From: Patiria miniata
Lineage: Eukaryota; Echinodermata; Asteroidea; Valvatida; Asterinidae
Direction of reading: 5' to 3'
Assembly (NCBI RefSeq): GCF_015706575.1
Contig: NW_024037051.1
Location: 16,759,153-16,823,152 of the forward strand
DNA length: 64,000 bases
A program made the translations under genes and the position numbers. The notes beneath the pieces were generated by a model, which had not been told where the DNA came from, made no database searches, and saw only the letters and a program-made list of their open reading frames with translations. The number at the start of each line of letters is the position of its first letter. Within the stretch, counting starts at the first letter, position 1. Positions 1 to 10,925 of this stretch are shown piece after piece.

Positions 1-181
1 TTGTGATTGATCGCTTATCTACGCCATGAAAATCTTCTGGATTTGGAAAAAGAAATGAAGAACTGAGAAATAAATGCTACACATACATGACAAATTCGAG
101 TCGGCGGTGAAAGGACGACGCCACATTAATGATAATGCACTTGTGAATGCACAGGGCAATGGAGCCCCCTATTGTTTTTTT

Positions 182-280
182 TTTAAGAAGTTCTGCATGA
201 AGCGCTTTCAAAATCTAGGGTATGAAAGCCCAAATAATAAACTTTCTTTTAGTGAAAGAATCTTCCAAATCGCAATTTAG
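182..280 (+). repeat. Fragment of the foldback MITE seen whole at 34674-35178
   Basis: The stretch beginning GAAGTTCTGCATG and running through TATGAAAGCCCAA to the Ser/Phe-like T-rich part matches, with scattered substitutions, one arm of the palindromic element at 34674-35178. Only one arm is present. Confidence 0.6.
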
Positions 281-520
281 ACTTTGGGGAATTATAAGGT
301 CGGAGAATCAGTCTAGAAGGCTTATACCCATTCCGACAGGTGTGTAATCACAGCGTTGGAAAAATACCATTTTTTTCTTAAAAATGTCAGCACACCAGGA
401 GCCACAATTTAACAGAATGCTTTTTACTGTTATTCCCTAACAATCCAGTGCGGTATTTCGTGATAATTTGATAATTTCGGTTTTTTTATGTTTGCAAATG
501 TTGTATCTTCCCTTTAATAC
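281..520 (+). repeat. Dispersed repeat, copy 1 (partner at 3010-3315)
   Basis: This block (TTTGGGGAATTATAAGG at its start, CCCTAACAATCCAGT near its end) recurs at 3010-3315 in the same orientation with moderate divergence. The second copy holds an extra insert containing a perfect palindrome. The family is not identified. Confidence 0.65.
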
Positions 521-574
521 CAAAATAAAAAACAAACAAATAAACAAACAAACAAGCAAACACATATACAATAC

Positions 575-1024
575 CTTTGACGCTTTTGATTGGTTGGGGT
601 CACCGTCTTCAGTCAACTTCGACTTCTCTGATCCCGTCCGACTTATTTTCCGTCTCTCATTTCCTCTAATATTCCATCTCGATTTTATCTTTTTCTCCGT
701 CTGTGACTTTCTACCGGCCTCTTGTCTAGTTTCCTTTCCTTGGTTCTTTCCCTCCTTCAAGTGATTGTCAAGCGTTGCACCGGACGACGATCTGGAGTTG
801 CTTCTGCTCCGATCCGAGTCTGTGTTTGGAAGTGTGGCGTCGTTCTGAATGTCACCGGACATTCGCTTCTCCGTCCCAACATCTTCGTCATCTGGCTCTA
901 TCTTTTCAGATCCTCCAGGTGCCGCATCTGAGGAGTTCCCACTCTCTGTGTGAAATATAAAGCTCCCTTGGGAAGTTGCCTCCCTCATACTGGGTGGAAT
1001 CCTTTTATCCATGCTTTGCTCCAT
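575..1024 (-). CDS. First coding exon of an unrecognised Ser/Lys-rich protein (partial)
   Basis: An ATG at 1024 (minus strand) opens 150 codons that end exactly at an AAG|GTATTG donor (last exon base 575), phase 0. The product starts MEQSMDKRIPP, then has an acidic stretch (EPDDEDVG), a Ser/Arg stretch (SDRSRSNSRSSS) and a Lys/Arg-rich half. It is low in complexity, probably disordered and perhaps nuclear. I do not recognise the family. Beyond the donor the frame stays open for 45 codons, but that part is translated (TTTG)n microsatellite and gives a false membrane segment. Further exons would lie left of the window. The start is supported by being the first ATG of the frame; that this is coding at all is an inference from ORF length and the donor position. 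Confidence 0.45.
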
Positions 1025-1204
1025 ATCTTGTTACTGATCACCATCTTTGGTATAAATCGGAATCGGCATCTCAAGCCGAGTTGTAAACACTGGCCGGTCT
1101 ACGCTCCGACAGTGTATATGTAATTCACCGGTCCATTAAACCATCGGGAGTTTTCCGATTCCTCTCGAATTAAAAAAAAAACAAGCCACGCAGTCCTCTC
1201 CCGT

Positions 1205-1235
<31 letters not shown>

Positions 1236-1450
1236 CAAAACTGTTGCCAAGGAGATTTACCGCCGAAGATGCGGTTTCTGGCGTTTGATTATACGATAGC
1301 GTCTTCTTCGGATACCCGAAGCGTCGACTGCTTGTTTACATCCCAGCCGTAGAGAAGATCGAGTTTTTTGAAAATCTGTTTATCTCTCGTGCAGGAAACA
1401 CCGTCATCTTATTGACGCGTATTTTGGTTTGTTTACCTTAAAGATGGTTC
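1025..1450 (-). promoter_or_regulatory. Upstream region of the 575-1024 exon, with microsatellite
   Basis: This is the sequence 5' of the minus-strand exon. It holds a short (CAT)n/(CAG)n microsatellite at about 1206-1237. It should contain the promoter if the exon is real, but I see no clear TATA box or initiator. The next stretch (1451-2600) carries no gene I can support. Confidence 0.2.
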
Positions 1451-2607
1451 TTTGGTGTCAGCGGATGGTGGCAATTCCCGTCGCCGGTCCCTGGCAAGCG
1501 ATGCACGGCTAATTTTTGCCTTTCTGCCCGCGCAGCGGCGCCAGGCGCCGATGATGGATCGGTATGATTCACCTCATCAGAAATCGACTCAAAAAACGCC
1601 GCGTGTAAAAGCCTCAAGTATAATCCCAAGCAAATCAACAAGTCCCGAGGAATGTTGCAGACTCTCAAAAGCGATGATTAGTTGTCTGTGAATGAGGTTC
1701 CGTCGAGGAGAAGTTCCGTATTATACTGCGTCATCGTCACATCACTAGGCACGCATCGCCAATTTTCCGAGGGGCGGGAGAAAACTCATTTTTCACCGGG
1801 GTGTGCTGTGACGATAATTGCATTCCGTCGCGACCACCTTCTCCGTCATAAGATATTGGTCACAAAATATCGCCTTTGAAGTCCCTTTCGGAAGATTAAT
1901 TCCGATCGTATACAGCGGAAAGAAGTAGCCTTAATTTCATATCTTATAGAGAGCATATAGTGCAAGATTATTCCTGTTTTCGAACTGTCATGATATTTAA
2001 AATAATCAGATTAAGTGCTTTGTTCGTTTTTTTTGTTTAACCAAACTGGACTGGTTTCAGTGACGCCTTTAGATGGTTAGCTGAAGATGACTGCCAAGAG
2101 CCTCCTGAAACGTCGGTTAGCCAATCTAAAATACTTAATATCAAACTTGTGAGATGATATTTTTTCTTAATCAAACGCATGTATTCCATTATGTCTTCAT
2201 AATATCTGCGACAAATATGAGTTCTGGTGCACGGTACATACGACACACAGTGTACAAGTAAGTGTACACATAAATATCGTATTACATGTCTATACGCTTT
2301 TAACCAAATGATCCTATTGGCCATATGTGATGAGAAATAATCTATATTATAAAATATAGATTATGCCTGTCGTAGAATAATAGAAACGCCCATCAGAATT
2401 GTACAACGGGAATAGGCCTACTTTGAGCCGTAAAAAAAAATTAGGCACTTGCATATAGCTTTCATTAATAATACAAACGTCCATCATAATGCAAGGGGAA
2501 CAGCTTGAGCAAATTATCCGTTAAGAATAATACAGTCAATGATATTTGTGAGTCAATAATATTTGTTGTGCTTAAAAAGCAATCAAATTTAATACACCAA
2601 TGGAGAA

Positions 2608-2895
2608 CAGAGTGTGTCAAGAAAGTGCAACATTCAGAAAAGAAATAATTAAAACTGTTTCATGTTTTTTTCCTGAATAAAATGATTACATTAAAGCCTG
2701 TGTATTTCCCAATCCAGCTCTTTTTACCCCATTTCATGCATGTGGTTCCCTAGATCCAGAAATACAATGAATTAAGTGAAAGTGTGCAATTTTTTCTTAG
2801 GGCACTCTCTCCCGGACATGCTGCATGGATGCACTGAAGTTGGTGACATCACAGGTGAGAGTGGCCTTTAAATTTACAACCTTTCACTTAAAGGG
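2608..2895 (+). repeat. Partial copy of the foldback element at 61908-62382
   Basis: GTGCAACATTCAGAAAAG, the CATTACATTAAAGCCTGT segment and the CCCTAGATCCAGAAAT segment match the left arm of the element at 61908-62382. About one arm plus the centre is present. Confidence 0.6.
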
Positions 2896-3009
2896 AATGT
2901 AAAACATTTGCTCTTGCTGCAATTTTCAAGAAAAACCAAGAAAAACATAATGTTCTTGTACTCTGGTTCCCTGACCCCACTTAAGATGAAATGGAGCAGT
3001 TTGTGGACT

Positions 3010-3315
3010 TTGGGGAATTGTAAGGTCAGAGAATCAGTCTGGCAGGCTTGTACCCCTTCACAGGTGCGTAATCAATTGCAAAGAAAATGCGGAAAACTAA
3101 TTACGAAAAATTAAGAGCCAGTTTTCTCCCAACGCTGGTCGGCCGACCAGCGTTGGAAAAATACCATTTTTCTTGAGAATGTCAGTACACCAGGAGCCAC
3201 GATTTTACAGGGTGCTTTAGAATGTCATTCCCTAACAATCCAGTAAGATGTTTCGTGATAATTTGATCATTTCATTTTTTGATGTTTGCAAATGCTGTAT
3301 CTTCCCTTTAATTGA
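3010..3315 (+). repeat. Dispersed repeat, copy 2 (partner at 281-520), with palindromic insert
   Basis: Same repeat as at 281-520. Relative to that copy it carries about 75 extra bases, which include a perfect 28-bp palindrome at 3129-3156 (half-site CCAACGCTGGTCGG). Confidence 0.65.
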
Positions 3316-3544
3316 TTTAGGGACCCACTTGGCAAAAATATACATAACTGGGGAATCGAGTATGCAAATTACGATAATTTTCACAGTTATTCTTGTTAAA
3401 ACATTTACTTTATCCCCTTGTTATTTTTTATGAAATGGAGCGAGCCACACATTAATTTTAATTTTTTTTTTAATTCGGTTGCCGGTACTTTCTTTTTGAC
3501 TCACCTGTAGCTGTGCTCTCGCATATAGCTTTCTTTCATCAAAA

Positions 3545-4137
3545 GGGCCCATGTAATGTGATTTTTTTTTTGAAATACAGTCCATGTAAATGCACCTTTA
3601 TGTCCCATTTAACCTTATTTTGAATATTGATTTTACCATTTCTTTTTAAATGGCAAAAGAACTCTAAAAGAACTTTTTGGTGATTATTTTGGTTTTAAGT
3701 TAATGCAAACTTGCATATTCATGAGCAAAAGTGTGATGTCATTTCAGGCAGAAACCTCAATGTTACAGATGTTTCAGCACCAAAAAGGTTGCCAGAATTT
3801 TGACGTGTTACTGCCGTGAATTGTGTTTTCTTTATGTGGTTATGAGGTTTTAGTACACGAAACTAGACCAGCGAGCAAAGTTTTCCCGCAAATGTTTTCA
3901 ATGAGCACATTTTTGGGTTCACAATTTGAACAGAAAACCCCGAAACTGAGCAGTGTCTTCCTGAAATGACGTCACAGCAACAGCGCCTATTTTGTCGGGA
4001 AAACATGGATTTGTTTTTAATGCTCACTTTTCACTAAGATTAACCAACAATTTATGTGTAATGCCAAAAAGAGGAGTAGATATATTTGCACAAAATATGT
4101 TTCCAAGTAAATTCATGTCATGGGCCCGTTAACATGT
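3545..4137 (-). mobile_element. MITE, GGGCCCATG family, near-complete copy A1
   Basis: The ends are inverted copies of GGGCCCATG (3545 and 4137). Inside are the family signatures: GCAAAAGTGTGATGTCATTTC and, in the opposite sense, CAGCAACAGCGCC. About 590 bp with no coding capacity. Five further copies in this window share the body: near 5860/10640 (split), 18930, 39042, 44927 and 47628. No target duplication could be called with confidence. Confidence 0.7.
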
Positions 4138-5265
4138 TAATGCCTAATGTCCAATATATTATTCTGAAATATCATCCTTTTGTCTCACTTCATGTTTGCA
4201 CATCGCAGGATGGAACGTAACACTCTGGTGGCCACAACCTTCCGCCACAGTACAACTGCAATTCCAATTATGACGAGCGTCACCATGACAACACTTTCAG
4301 GAAAACTAAGTTGATTCTAATCCCCAGTCACGCTTGAGAGCCACTAATTGTGAAGGTTCATACTTTGTATGAGAAGAAAGAGATTAAATACGATGGTATA
4401 GGACAATATTATCAACGGACGTTTTATTCCGCGGATTTCTCTGACGTAGTGTAGGCTTTACAATCGTAAATAATGTATCAGAATGAGTATTGCCAATTAG
4501 CGAATCCCACGCATATTGAGCTGAACTCTATAAAATGCATAGTATTGTGGAATTGGCGCCCAAAAAAAGCTACAAACCATTTGACAGGCAAACAGATACC
4601 TTGAGTTGCCTGTCACCACCTTTATTTCACACCAATCTCATTTTAAAAGGTAGGCCTAAATAGTACAGTCAGTGCTTTCACAATCAAACTTTCCTTATCC
4701 TGAAAGTCACATTTTCTTATTTTCTCCCCAATTTCCCTTAAGAAAAAAAACCCCAAAGCAGCTAATTTTCTACTTTCCTTGTTTGGTAGAGGGTAAGCAG
4801 AGGACAGTGATCAAAATATACGGTTTCTTTTTGAAAAAAATCAAAAACAAAAAAAATCGATAATTAATTTGAGCGCATACGCAGCAAGTTTTATTTCTAG
4901 TCTTGTTTCAAGTCATTCTGAAACGGTCAGGACATTCAATAAAACAACTAAATTTTTGAGAATATTGTAGTATTTGCTATTAATTTTTGTGATGATTATA
5001 GAACTTTGCTAATAATTTTTGAGAGGATTGTAGAATTTGCTCAGACTTTAATAATTTCCTTAAAATTTCCTTAGATTTGGGGTATTTCCTCAAAATGTCC
5101 TCATTTTCCCCCCATTTCCTTAGAAAGTCTATCTAATGTAAAAACAATTCCTTAAAATAAGGAATTTTCCTTGAAAGTGAAAGTACTGCATCAGTGCAGA
5201 AGAGAACGGTATGCCGAAAGTTGGCATCACGTGACAACAACATCTAATTTGTAAACAAAATGTCA
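4138..5265. other. Intergenic, no feature recognised
   Basis: AT-rich sequence with short T- and A-runs and a run of imperfect TTTCCTTAAAAT-like words near 5040-5170. I see no gene or structured repeat. Confidence 0.4.
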
Positions 5266-5273
5266 TCGGTTAG

Positions 5274-5798
5274 AAGTGTTGAAGTCGAGTACTTTTTGCC
5301 GAGTACTGAGTAATGCCCAGTACTTAGGTTGCGGAGTACGAGTACTTGTACCTCCGAGTACATGAACAGGTCTCAGAGGACGAGTACTCGTACTTCCGAT
5401 CCGAGTACGAGTACGAGTACTTGTACTTCCGAGTATACGAGTACGAGTACGAGTACTTGTATTTCCCAATACGGCCATACGGCAAATGGTTCATTGTGCG
5501 TAATTGGCCCAGGCCCAGTCAGACCAACATACAGACCCACTCACGGCTAGCTGTTACATGTGTTTGTCCGGACGTGCACAGAGGAAATCAGGAAACTTCG
5601 ATTTCTCTACAAAACAAACTGAAAGTATCGATAAAGTAAGGCCTTGGCATGGTAAGTCAAGCTATACCACCCCCCCCCCCAGTACTGCTATTCGAGTACG
5701 AGTACTTTGATGATCGAGTACAATTTCGACATGTCGAGTACTCCCCAAAAAAGTATCCGAGTAGTACTCGAGTACGAGTACCGAGTACTACAACACTG
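5274..5798. mobile_element. hAT-type MITE with GAGTAC subterminal repeats, copy 1
   Basis: It begins AAGTGTTGAAGTCGAGTAC and ends GAGTACTACAACACTG, an inverted repeat of the CAGTGTTGTAGT type typical of hAT elements. Both sub-ends are packed with GAGTAC/GTACTC hexamers, and the centre (about 5470-5650) matches copy 2 at 50726-51407. No intact 8-bp target duplication is visible, so this copy is probably the older one. The open frames crossing it are only translated hexamers. Confidence 0.7.
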
Positions 5799-5859
5799 GA
5801 AGAGAGGAGAGGCCTTGTGTTTGGTGAAGTTAGACAGACACATAGGCCTACAGTTTTTT

Positions 5860-5969
5860 TTCTTATGAACATATTTTGTGCAACTTTCTACCCTCCTTAT
5901 GTATGAAAACTATTTAACATCCCTTTTTGTTAATTTTATTGAAAAGTTCACATTTATAATTGTCATATG
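5860..5969 (+). repeat. Left part of MITE copy A2, split by the transposon
   Basis: AACATATTTTGTGCAACTTT and TGAAAACTATTTAACATCCC match the family bodies at 39050, 18940 and (reverse) 45400. The copy stops near 5969; its continuation, beginning with CATGTTTTTCCGGACAACTG, resumes at about 10641. Confidence 0.65.
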
Positions 5970-6884
5970 AATTCTTCCCGTCAAGCTAACGTTTAAACCA
6001 GCGCAGCGCTCTAAATGTTGATACAAAAATGCAAATTGTGTTGGAAAATGGGATATTTTGTCACACAACTCAAAAACCCGAACTCGCATTTTTTTCGTTC
6101 AAATGGCAAACTAACAAGTAGATATCTAACTTTTGTCTGTGGAAATTTCAGTTTGTGTAAACGATAATAACCTCTGTCATTTTGTTTAAATGAAACTCAA
6201 TTTTCTCAGAAGTTGTGTGGAGAACGCCGTCCAAAACCCGACGTTTGTGGCTCGCCGCAATCTTTCAAACACCATAACTCCAATATTCCGCGCTGCACAG
6301 TCTTCGTTCAACGAACGACAGAGGGGGTAAAATACCAGCTAAATGGCTATGTATAGCTTGATGCTATTGGTCCATATTTCCCCCTGTCTATTTACTGATA
6401 GAACTTGAAACGCTGCTTATGATTCGTCAATAGTTGTGCACAAAACTATGCTACACACGACGACGGATGGACCATGTCCATGAGCAACGCAAACATACGC
6501 CTAACTACACGTAAGTTTTGACTCCCTTTTCTCTTGAATTTTTACACAATAGAGGTACCATTCTAAAGGTAATATCCTGTAGCTCAATCTGTGTCATTAA
6601 AGTTTTGATTTGTTGAAGAGAACATGAAAAAATAGCCGTTTGAAAACCGCATAAATTGTTGTTAGCCAGCCATGATGCTGTAGGTTCGCGTGGCCGTTGG
6701 ACCAGTTCATTCCATGTGTGGGGTTCATGATTGTGTCACGCACGGTGTTCACGCTGTCGTTCATGACAACCTTAACCATAGCGCACTTAAATCTTAAATT
6801 TAATTGGGGGAAGACATTGAATACACACGTTTTGTTTACATACATATAATTTTAGTATATTATATATTTTTTTTTACACAGGAT

Positions 6885-9818
6885 ATGACAGAAACAAGAA
6901 ATAGGAAGAAAGTTGATTACAAGACACTTCACAATGGACCCAGACTGAAAGTGATCAGATGCCAAGAAAACAAATGGTCGAAAAATGAGTTGTTTAAACT
7001 AGTTGTTCTCGATGAGCGTGTAGTAAATGATGGGAGCAGAGAGTACAAGGAGGTTTTGGTCCACTATAGAGGTTGGCCCAGCAGATACGATGAATGGCGG
7101 TTGGAGGAAGATATTGTAAACCTGGATCACGAAGATGATGATGCTTACAAATTCTTCAAAAGTGACTTGCAGGTAAAGATTAAAGAACATCTAAACTGTT
7201 CAAGGGTGGAGAACTCTGAGATCACTCTTCGCATATCGATACAAAGATCTAGTTTCAGATCCTTTGTCCAGGACATCAAAGCTGTTGCTGATGGAAAGAA
7301 ATATCGAGCAAAAAAGGAAAACATTTCTTCTATTCTTGAACCAAACTGGTGGTATAGAATCGTCAACCAATCAGGAGATTTCAGCTATATTGATGGTTCA
7401 ACCATAAGACTCTGGTTGACTGAACGACGCTGCCTTGAGGAATACACTCCAAAACTGACTAAAACTCTCAAGCACAGAGGATACATGTTTGTTTTCAGGT
7501 TTGTGAAGTTAATGGGCAATAAGGGTCAGCTGAATATTTTGGAGTAACTAATTGGACTGATGTCTCCATATTTTACATTTTATGTTTTAATTATTTTTTG
7601 TACCATTTACTTTACCCCTAAGCATAAGGTTGATTGCCATCCACTCAATTTTGACGACTCTGTTGATTGGGTTTTGGAGATAAATCTACTTGTCTTGCAT
7701 AAGCTGGTTAGAGAAAGTGATTCGGTATACCATTCAATCGAGTGTGCCCAAGATGTGTTGGATAAGATTTGCAAATTAAATGGAATTGATTCAAAATATG
7801 TTGAATTGCAAAAAACATCAACAAGACTACTCAGTAAAATAAAACACATGCAAGCAAACCTAAAAGCAGCATTGAAAAAAGGAGGTAGGCAAGTTTCTAG
7901 TCTTCTTAAGTTTTGGGAAAATGAGAAGTACAGGCTTAAGTTAGGAGGTACTAAAAGGAAAGCACTTGAAGAGCTTCAGAATGAAAAAAAGAAAAGAAAG
8001 ATTGCAGAGGGAAAAACAAAAGCAGCTTTGTTGAAGGCTAAAAATGCTAAAAGGGAAGCAAAAAGGAACAAAAAGGAAGCCAAACAGACCAAACAAATCG
8101 TGAACCGTTTGATAAAGCGTAGATTAAGGCCCACCAGGAATGTTGCTTCAAAAGCTAAATACAGTCGGCAGTGGGTATCGAAGAACAAAATCAAGACAAC
8201 AGAAAGTGCTGACCTCATTTGCAGCTTACTGCGTACAGGAGGACTTGAACCCCACAAACTTGTTTACAGTGACCAATATGGCAATGTTGTGAACTGCGAC
8301 TTTACACACGCTCCGCAAAATCATCAGCCAAGTGTAGAGCAGATGTTATATCTTAAAGACATGAGTTGTACTTCTGATAAAACATATCAAGAATTTGCAT
8401 TGACAAGCAATGGCCTATGGCCATCTTTGTATAGCATAAAGAGAAAGGCTGCTGAACTGAACTCAATGTTTAATTTTCAGGTGCATAATGAACTCAGGGG
8501 TGTGACTCAACGTTTGGAAGATAAACTAATTCAAAGTGTATCACGAATGAATGATGCAGAGTTAATAGATGGAGGTACAGTTCAAATCAAAATCTCAGGG
8601 GATGGGACATCGATAGGCTCCAGAATTCCAGTGACCAATATTGCCTTCAGTATAATAACAAAATTCAATCAGAGTCAAAACTTCTTGTTAATCATTGCTA
8701 AGCAGCCTGAGAAGTATGACTCCTTCAAGCCAATTTTGGAGGCGGCCGGTCTTCTAGATGATGTACAGAATTTGAAAGAACTTCACATCCGCGGTAAAGT
8801 AATCAAACCTGCATTCTACATGTGTGCCGACCTAAAATTTCTGAATGAGATGTACGGACTTGGTGCTTGCTCAAGCATTCACAGTTGTGTGTTTTGCAAG
8901 TGCCCCTCAGATTGTTTTTATGATATGTCTAAAGAATGGTCAATGCTTGACACGATTAAAGGGGCCCGCACAGTTCATGAGATAAATGAAATGGCACAGT
9001 GGTCAGGCAGTAGGAAAAAGAAGTTCAATTGTCTTCGTTCACCGATTTTCAGAGCAATAGACATTAAGTTTATAGTTCCCGATCTTCTTCACCTGTACCT
9101 GAGAATATCTGATCAGCTAATAAGAAAGCTTTTACAAGAGCTAAGAACGAGGGATAACCAAATAAAAAACACAAAATCTCACAAAAATGAAACACCCAAA
9201 ATCGAAAACTTTGAAAAGTTTGTTCGTTCTATAGGAATCGAATGGCATTTCTCCACAGATGCAAAAGATGTCATGAACTACCGATGTTTTATTGGGCCAG
9301 AACACAAAAAAATACAGGAAAGAATTTCTCTTGGTGATATGATGCCCTGGCTAACCACACTACAAGATGTGATTAAGATATGGAATGACTTTAAAATTCT
9401 TATGAGCATGACAAAAGATAACATTCAGGGTGAAAAGCTAATAAAATTCAAAGAATTGGCAAAATCATGGGTTACTTTCTATGCCTCTACATACCAGACC
9501 AAAGATGTTACTTTGTACATGCACATCTTAGCGATGCATGTTGGAGAAGCAATTCTACTTCATGGAGGATGCATAAACCACTTCTCACAGCAGTCGTTTG
9601 AAAAGATGAATGATCAAGTGAAAGAAAGTTTTTTCAAAGCATCCAACCATAAGGGATTAGTAGCCTTTAAACAGATAATGCAGAAACAGAATAGGATAGA
9701 AATGCTGTCCCCAACCTGTAGTAGAGAAATCCAAATGCAGTCATGTTCATGTTGTGGAGCTAGCGGGCATAATATTAAAACATGCTCAATGGTCAGTAAA
9801 GGTTCTATCCCAGATTAA
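6885..9818 (+). CDS. Chromo-barrel (Tudor-knot) fused to DDE transposase, RAG1/Transib/hAT-like topology
   Basis: Two long frames, 6885-7547 and 7560-9818, are separated by one stop. The phase-0 donor TTT|GTGAAG (intron from 7503) and acceptor CCCCTAAG|CATAAG (exon from 7623; alternative 7629) join them into about 937 aa. A non-coding exon ends at 6510 (ACAC|GTAAGT) and acceptor TTTACACAG precedes 6882; an in-frame stop upstream fixes the ATG at 6885. Domains: a chromo barrel about residues 35-80 with VHYRGWPSRYDEW (59-71); a Lys-rich helix about 323-385; then a transposase with D533 (ISGDGTS), D609 (CADLKFL), a C628-x2-C631 pair, PDLLHLYLR, an H840-x4-H845 pair (YMHILAMH), candidate E866 and a CCHC knuckle 914-927. 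The barrel domain may read methylated histone tails. The family resembles uncharacterised proteins I associate with cnidarian and deuterostome genomes. The splice join is inferred; two separate proteins remain possible. Confidence 0.75.
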
Positions 9819-10328
9819 AGATAATGAAGAGCTTGTTGTGGCATAACTTCTGCTCTAAAACTTTGAAGTTTTAGCTTGATTTGAACTAATTGTTGTGAGA
9901 TCCGATAAATGAACTGAGTACTTGTATTACTTGTAAATATTGTATTACAAGAGAGATCTGGTCAATACTTCAAACGGATCCCTTGTTGTTGTCGCAGTTG
10001 TGAATAATTATTACAATGTTCCCTACACAAGTTAACGAATAGTCAATGTTTGCATAACAATTTACTCATCTTGATTTCATTAAAAGCCAATCCTATGGCA
10101 TTTGTTTAATTGTTTATGCAGAGGTTTATTGTACAGCCAGTTAATCCTTTGATTGGTTACAAGGTAAAAATAATGTTTACTTGATCTTTCAAAATAATGT
10201 TTGTTATTGTAAAAGAGAGAAAAAAACTTGCTCCATGTGTTTATAGAAGGATTTTTTTTAAACTCTTAAACTAACTGTCCAATGAAAAGTTTTATCTGAT
10301 TCTCATAATCTTTAATCAGTTTGATGTT

Positions 10329-10334
10329 AATAAA
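10329..10334 (+). terminator. AATAAA polyadenylation signal of the transposase gene
   Basis: A canonical AATAAA about 510 bp after the transposase stop codon and inside the inferred element borders. Confidence 0.35.
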
Positions 10335-10640
10335 TGTTCATATGATGTATTGATTTTATTTAAAAAATGACTAGTTTTGTTTCCAATCCTTTAAGTTTGC
10401 CCTTCATTAAAACTAAGGGACATTAAATTGATGAAACCGCGGCGTCTGCTGTACATCATGTACACATACATAGTTAAATCCCAGAACACCCCTATTACAA
10501 AATGGTTGGCCCCACCAATGTTGACAGCAACGCGCGCGCGCGCGCGTGCACAAGTACAACTCTTCCGTTGCTGTCAATGGCATGGCGAAATTACATGTGA
10601 TATATAGCTTGACATTTTTGTGCACAGTAGAGTTGATATG

Positions 10641-10925
10641 CATGTTTTTCCGGACAACTGAGGGAGGGCGCTGTTGCAGCGATGTCATTTCAGGAAGACA
10701 CTGTTAAATGTTATGGGTTTTTTTAGTTCAAATTGTGAACCTCAAAAATTGCTCATTGTACGAAAGCGTTATGTGAGAAAAGTTTCATCATTGGCTTACG
10801 ATAAATTACTGCCTGAAATGACATCACACTTTTGCTCATGAATATGGAAATTGGCATCAGCATGAAAACCAAAAAGGCTCCAAAATACCCTTAAAAATGG
10901 CAAAACTAAAACTGAAAATGAGGTT
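10641..10925 (+). repeat. Right part of MITE copy A2
   Basis: It carries CCGGACAACTGAGG, GCGCTGTTGCAG, TCATTTCAGGAAGACACTG and TTTGCTCATGAATATGGAAA, the family body in the same order as copies at 39160 and 19040. Together with 5860-5969 it makes one interrupted copy. Confidence 0.65.

Larger units (their letters stand above)
5970..10635 (+). mobile_element. 4.7 kb DNA transposon with chromo-barrel/RAG1-topology transposase
   Basis: The element lies between two parts of one MITE copy. The 5-mer ATATG occurs at both borders (5965-5969 and 10636-10640), a candidate 5-bp target duplication. The inverted motif GTCAAGCTA sits 11 bp from the left end (5980-5988) and 23 bp from the right end (10605-10613). 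I see no longer perfect terminal repeats. The element has a 5' leader with a non-coding exon, one spliced gene (6885-9818), an AATAAA at 10329 and a 3' part containing a 12-bp-arm hairpin (10517-10578) around a (CG)n run. The coding frames are uninterrupted, so it may be young. Borders are inferred from the split MITE and could shift by some 10-20 bp. Confidence 0.65.

Noticed and set aside
437-574. Membrane helix at the C-terminus of the 195-codon minus-strand frame
   Set aside because: It is a translation of a (TTTG)n microsatellite beyond a plausible splice donor; such repeats mimic Leu/Phe/Cys-rich helices.
1438-1691. Divergent first exon opposite the 575-1024 gene
   Set aside because: The frames start with non-ATG codons or end after some 22 codons, and no strong donor is visible.
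5263-5906. Several overlapping Ser/Thr/Tyr/Arg-rich frames
   Set aside because: All are translations of GAGTAC hexamers of the hAT MITE.
3545-10925. That the GGGCCCATG MITE is a non-autonomous derivative of the 4.7 kb transposon
   Set aside because: Their ends share no sequence, and the transposon inserted into a MITE copy.
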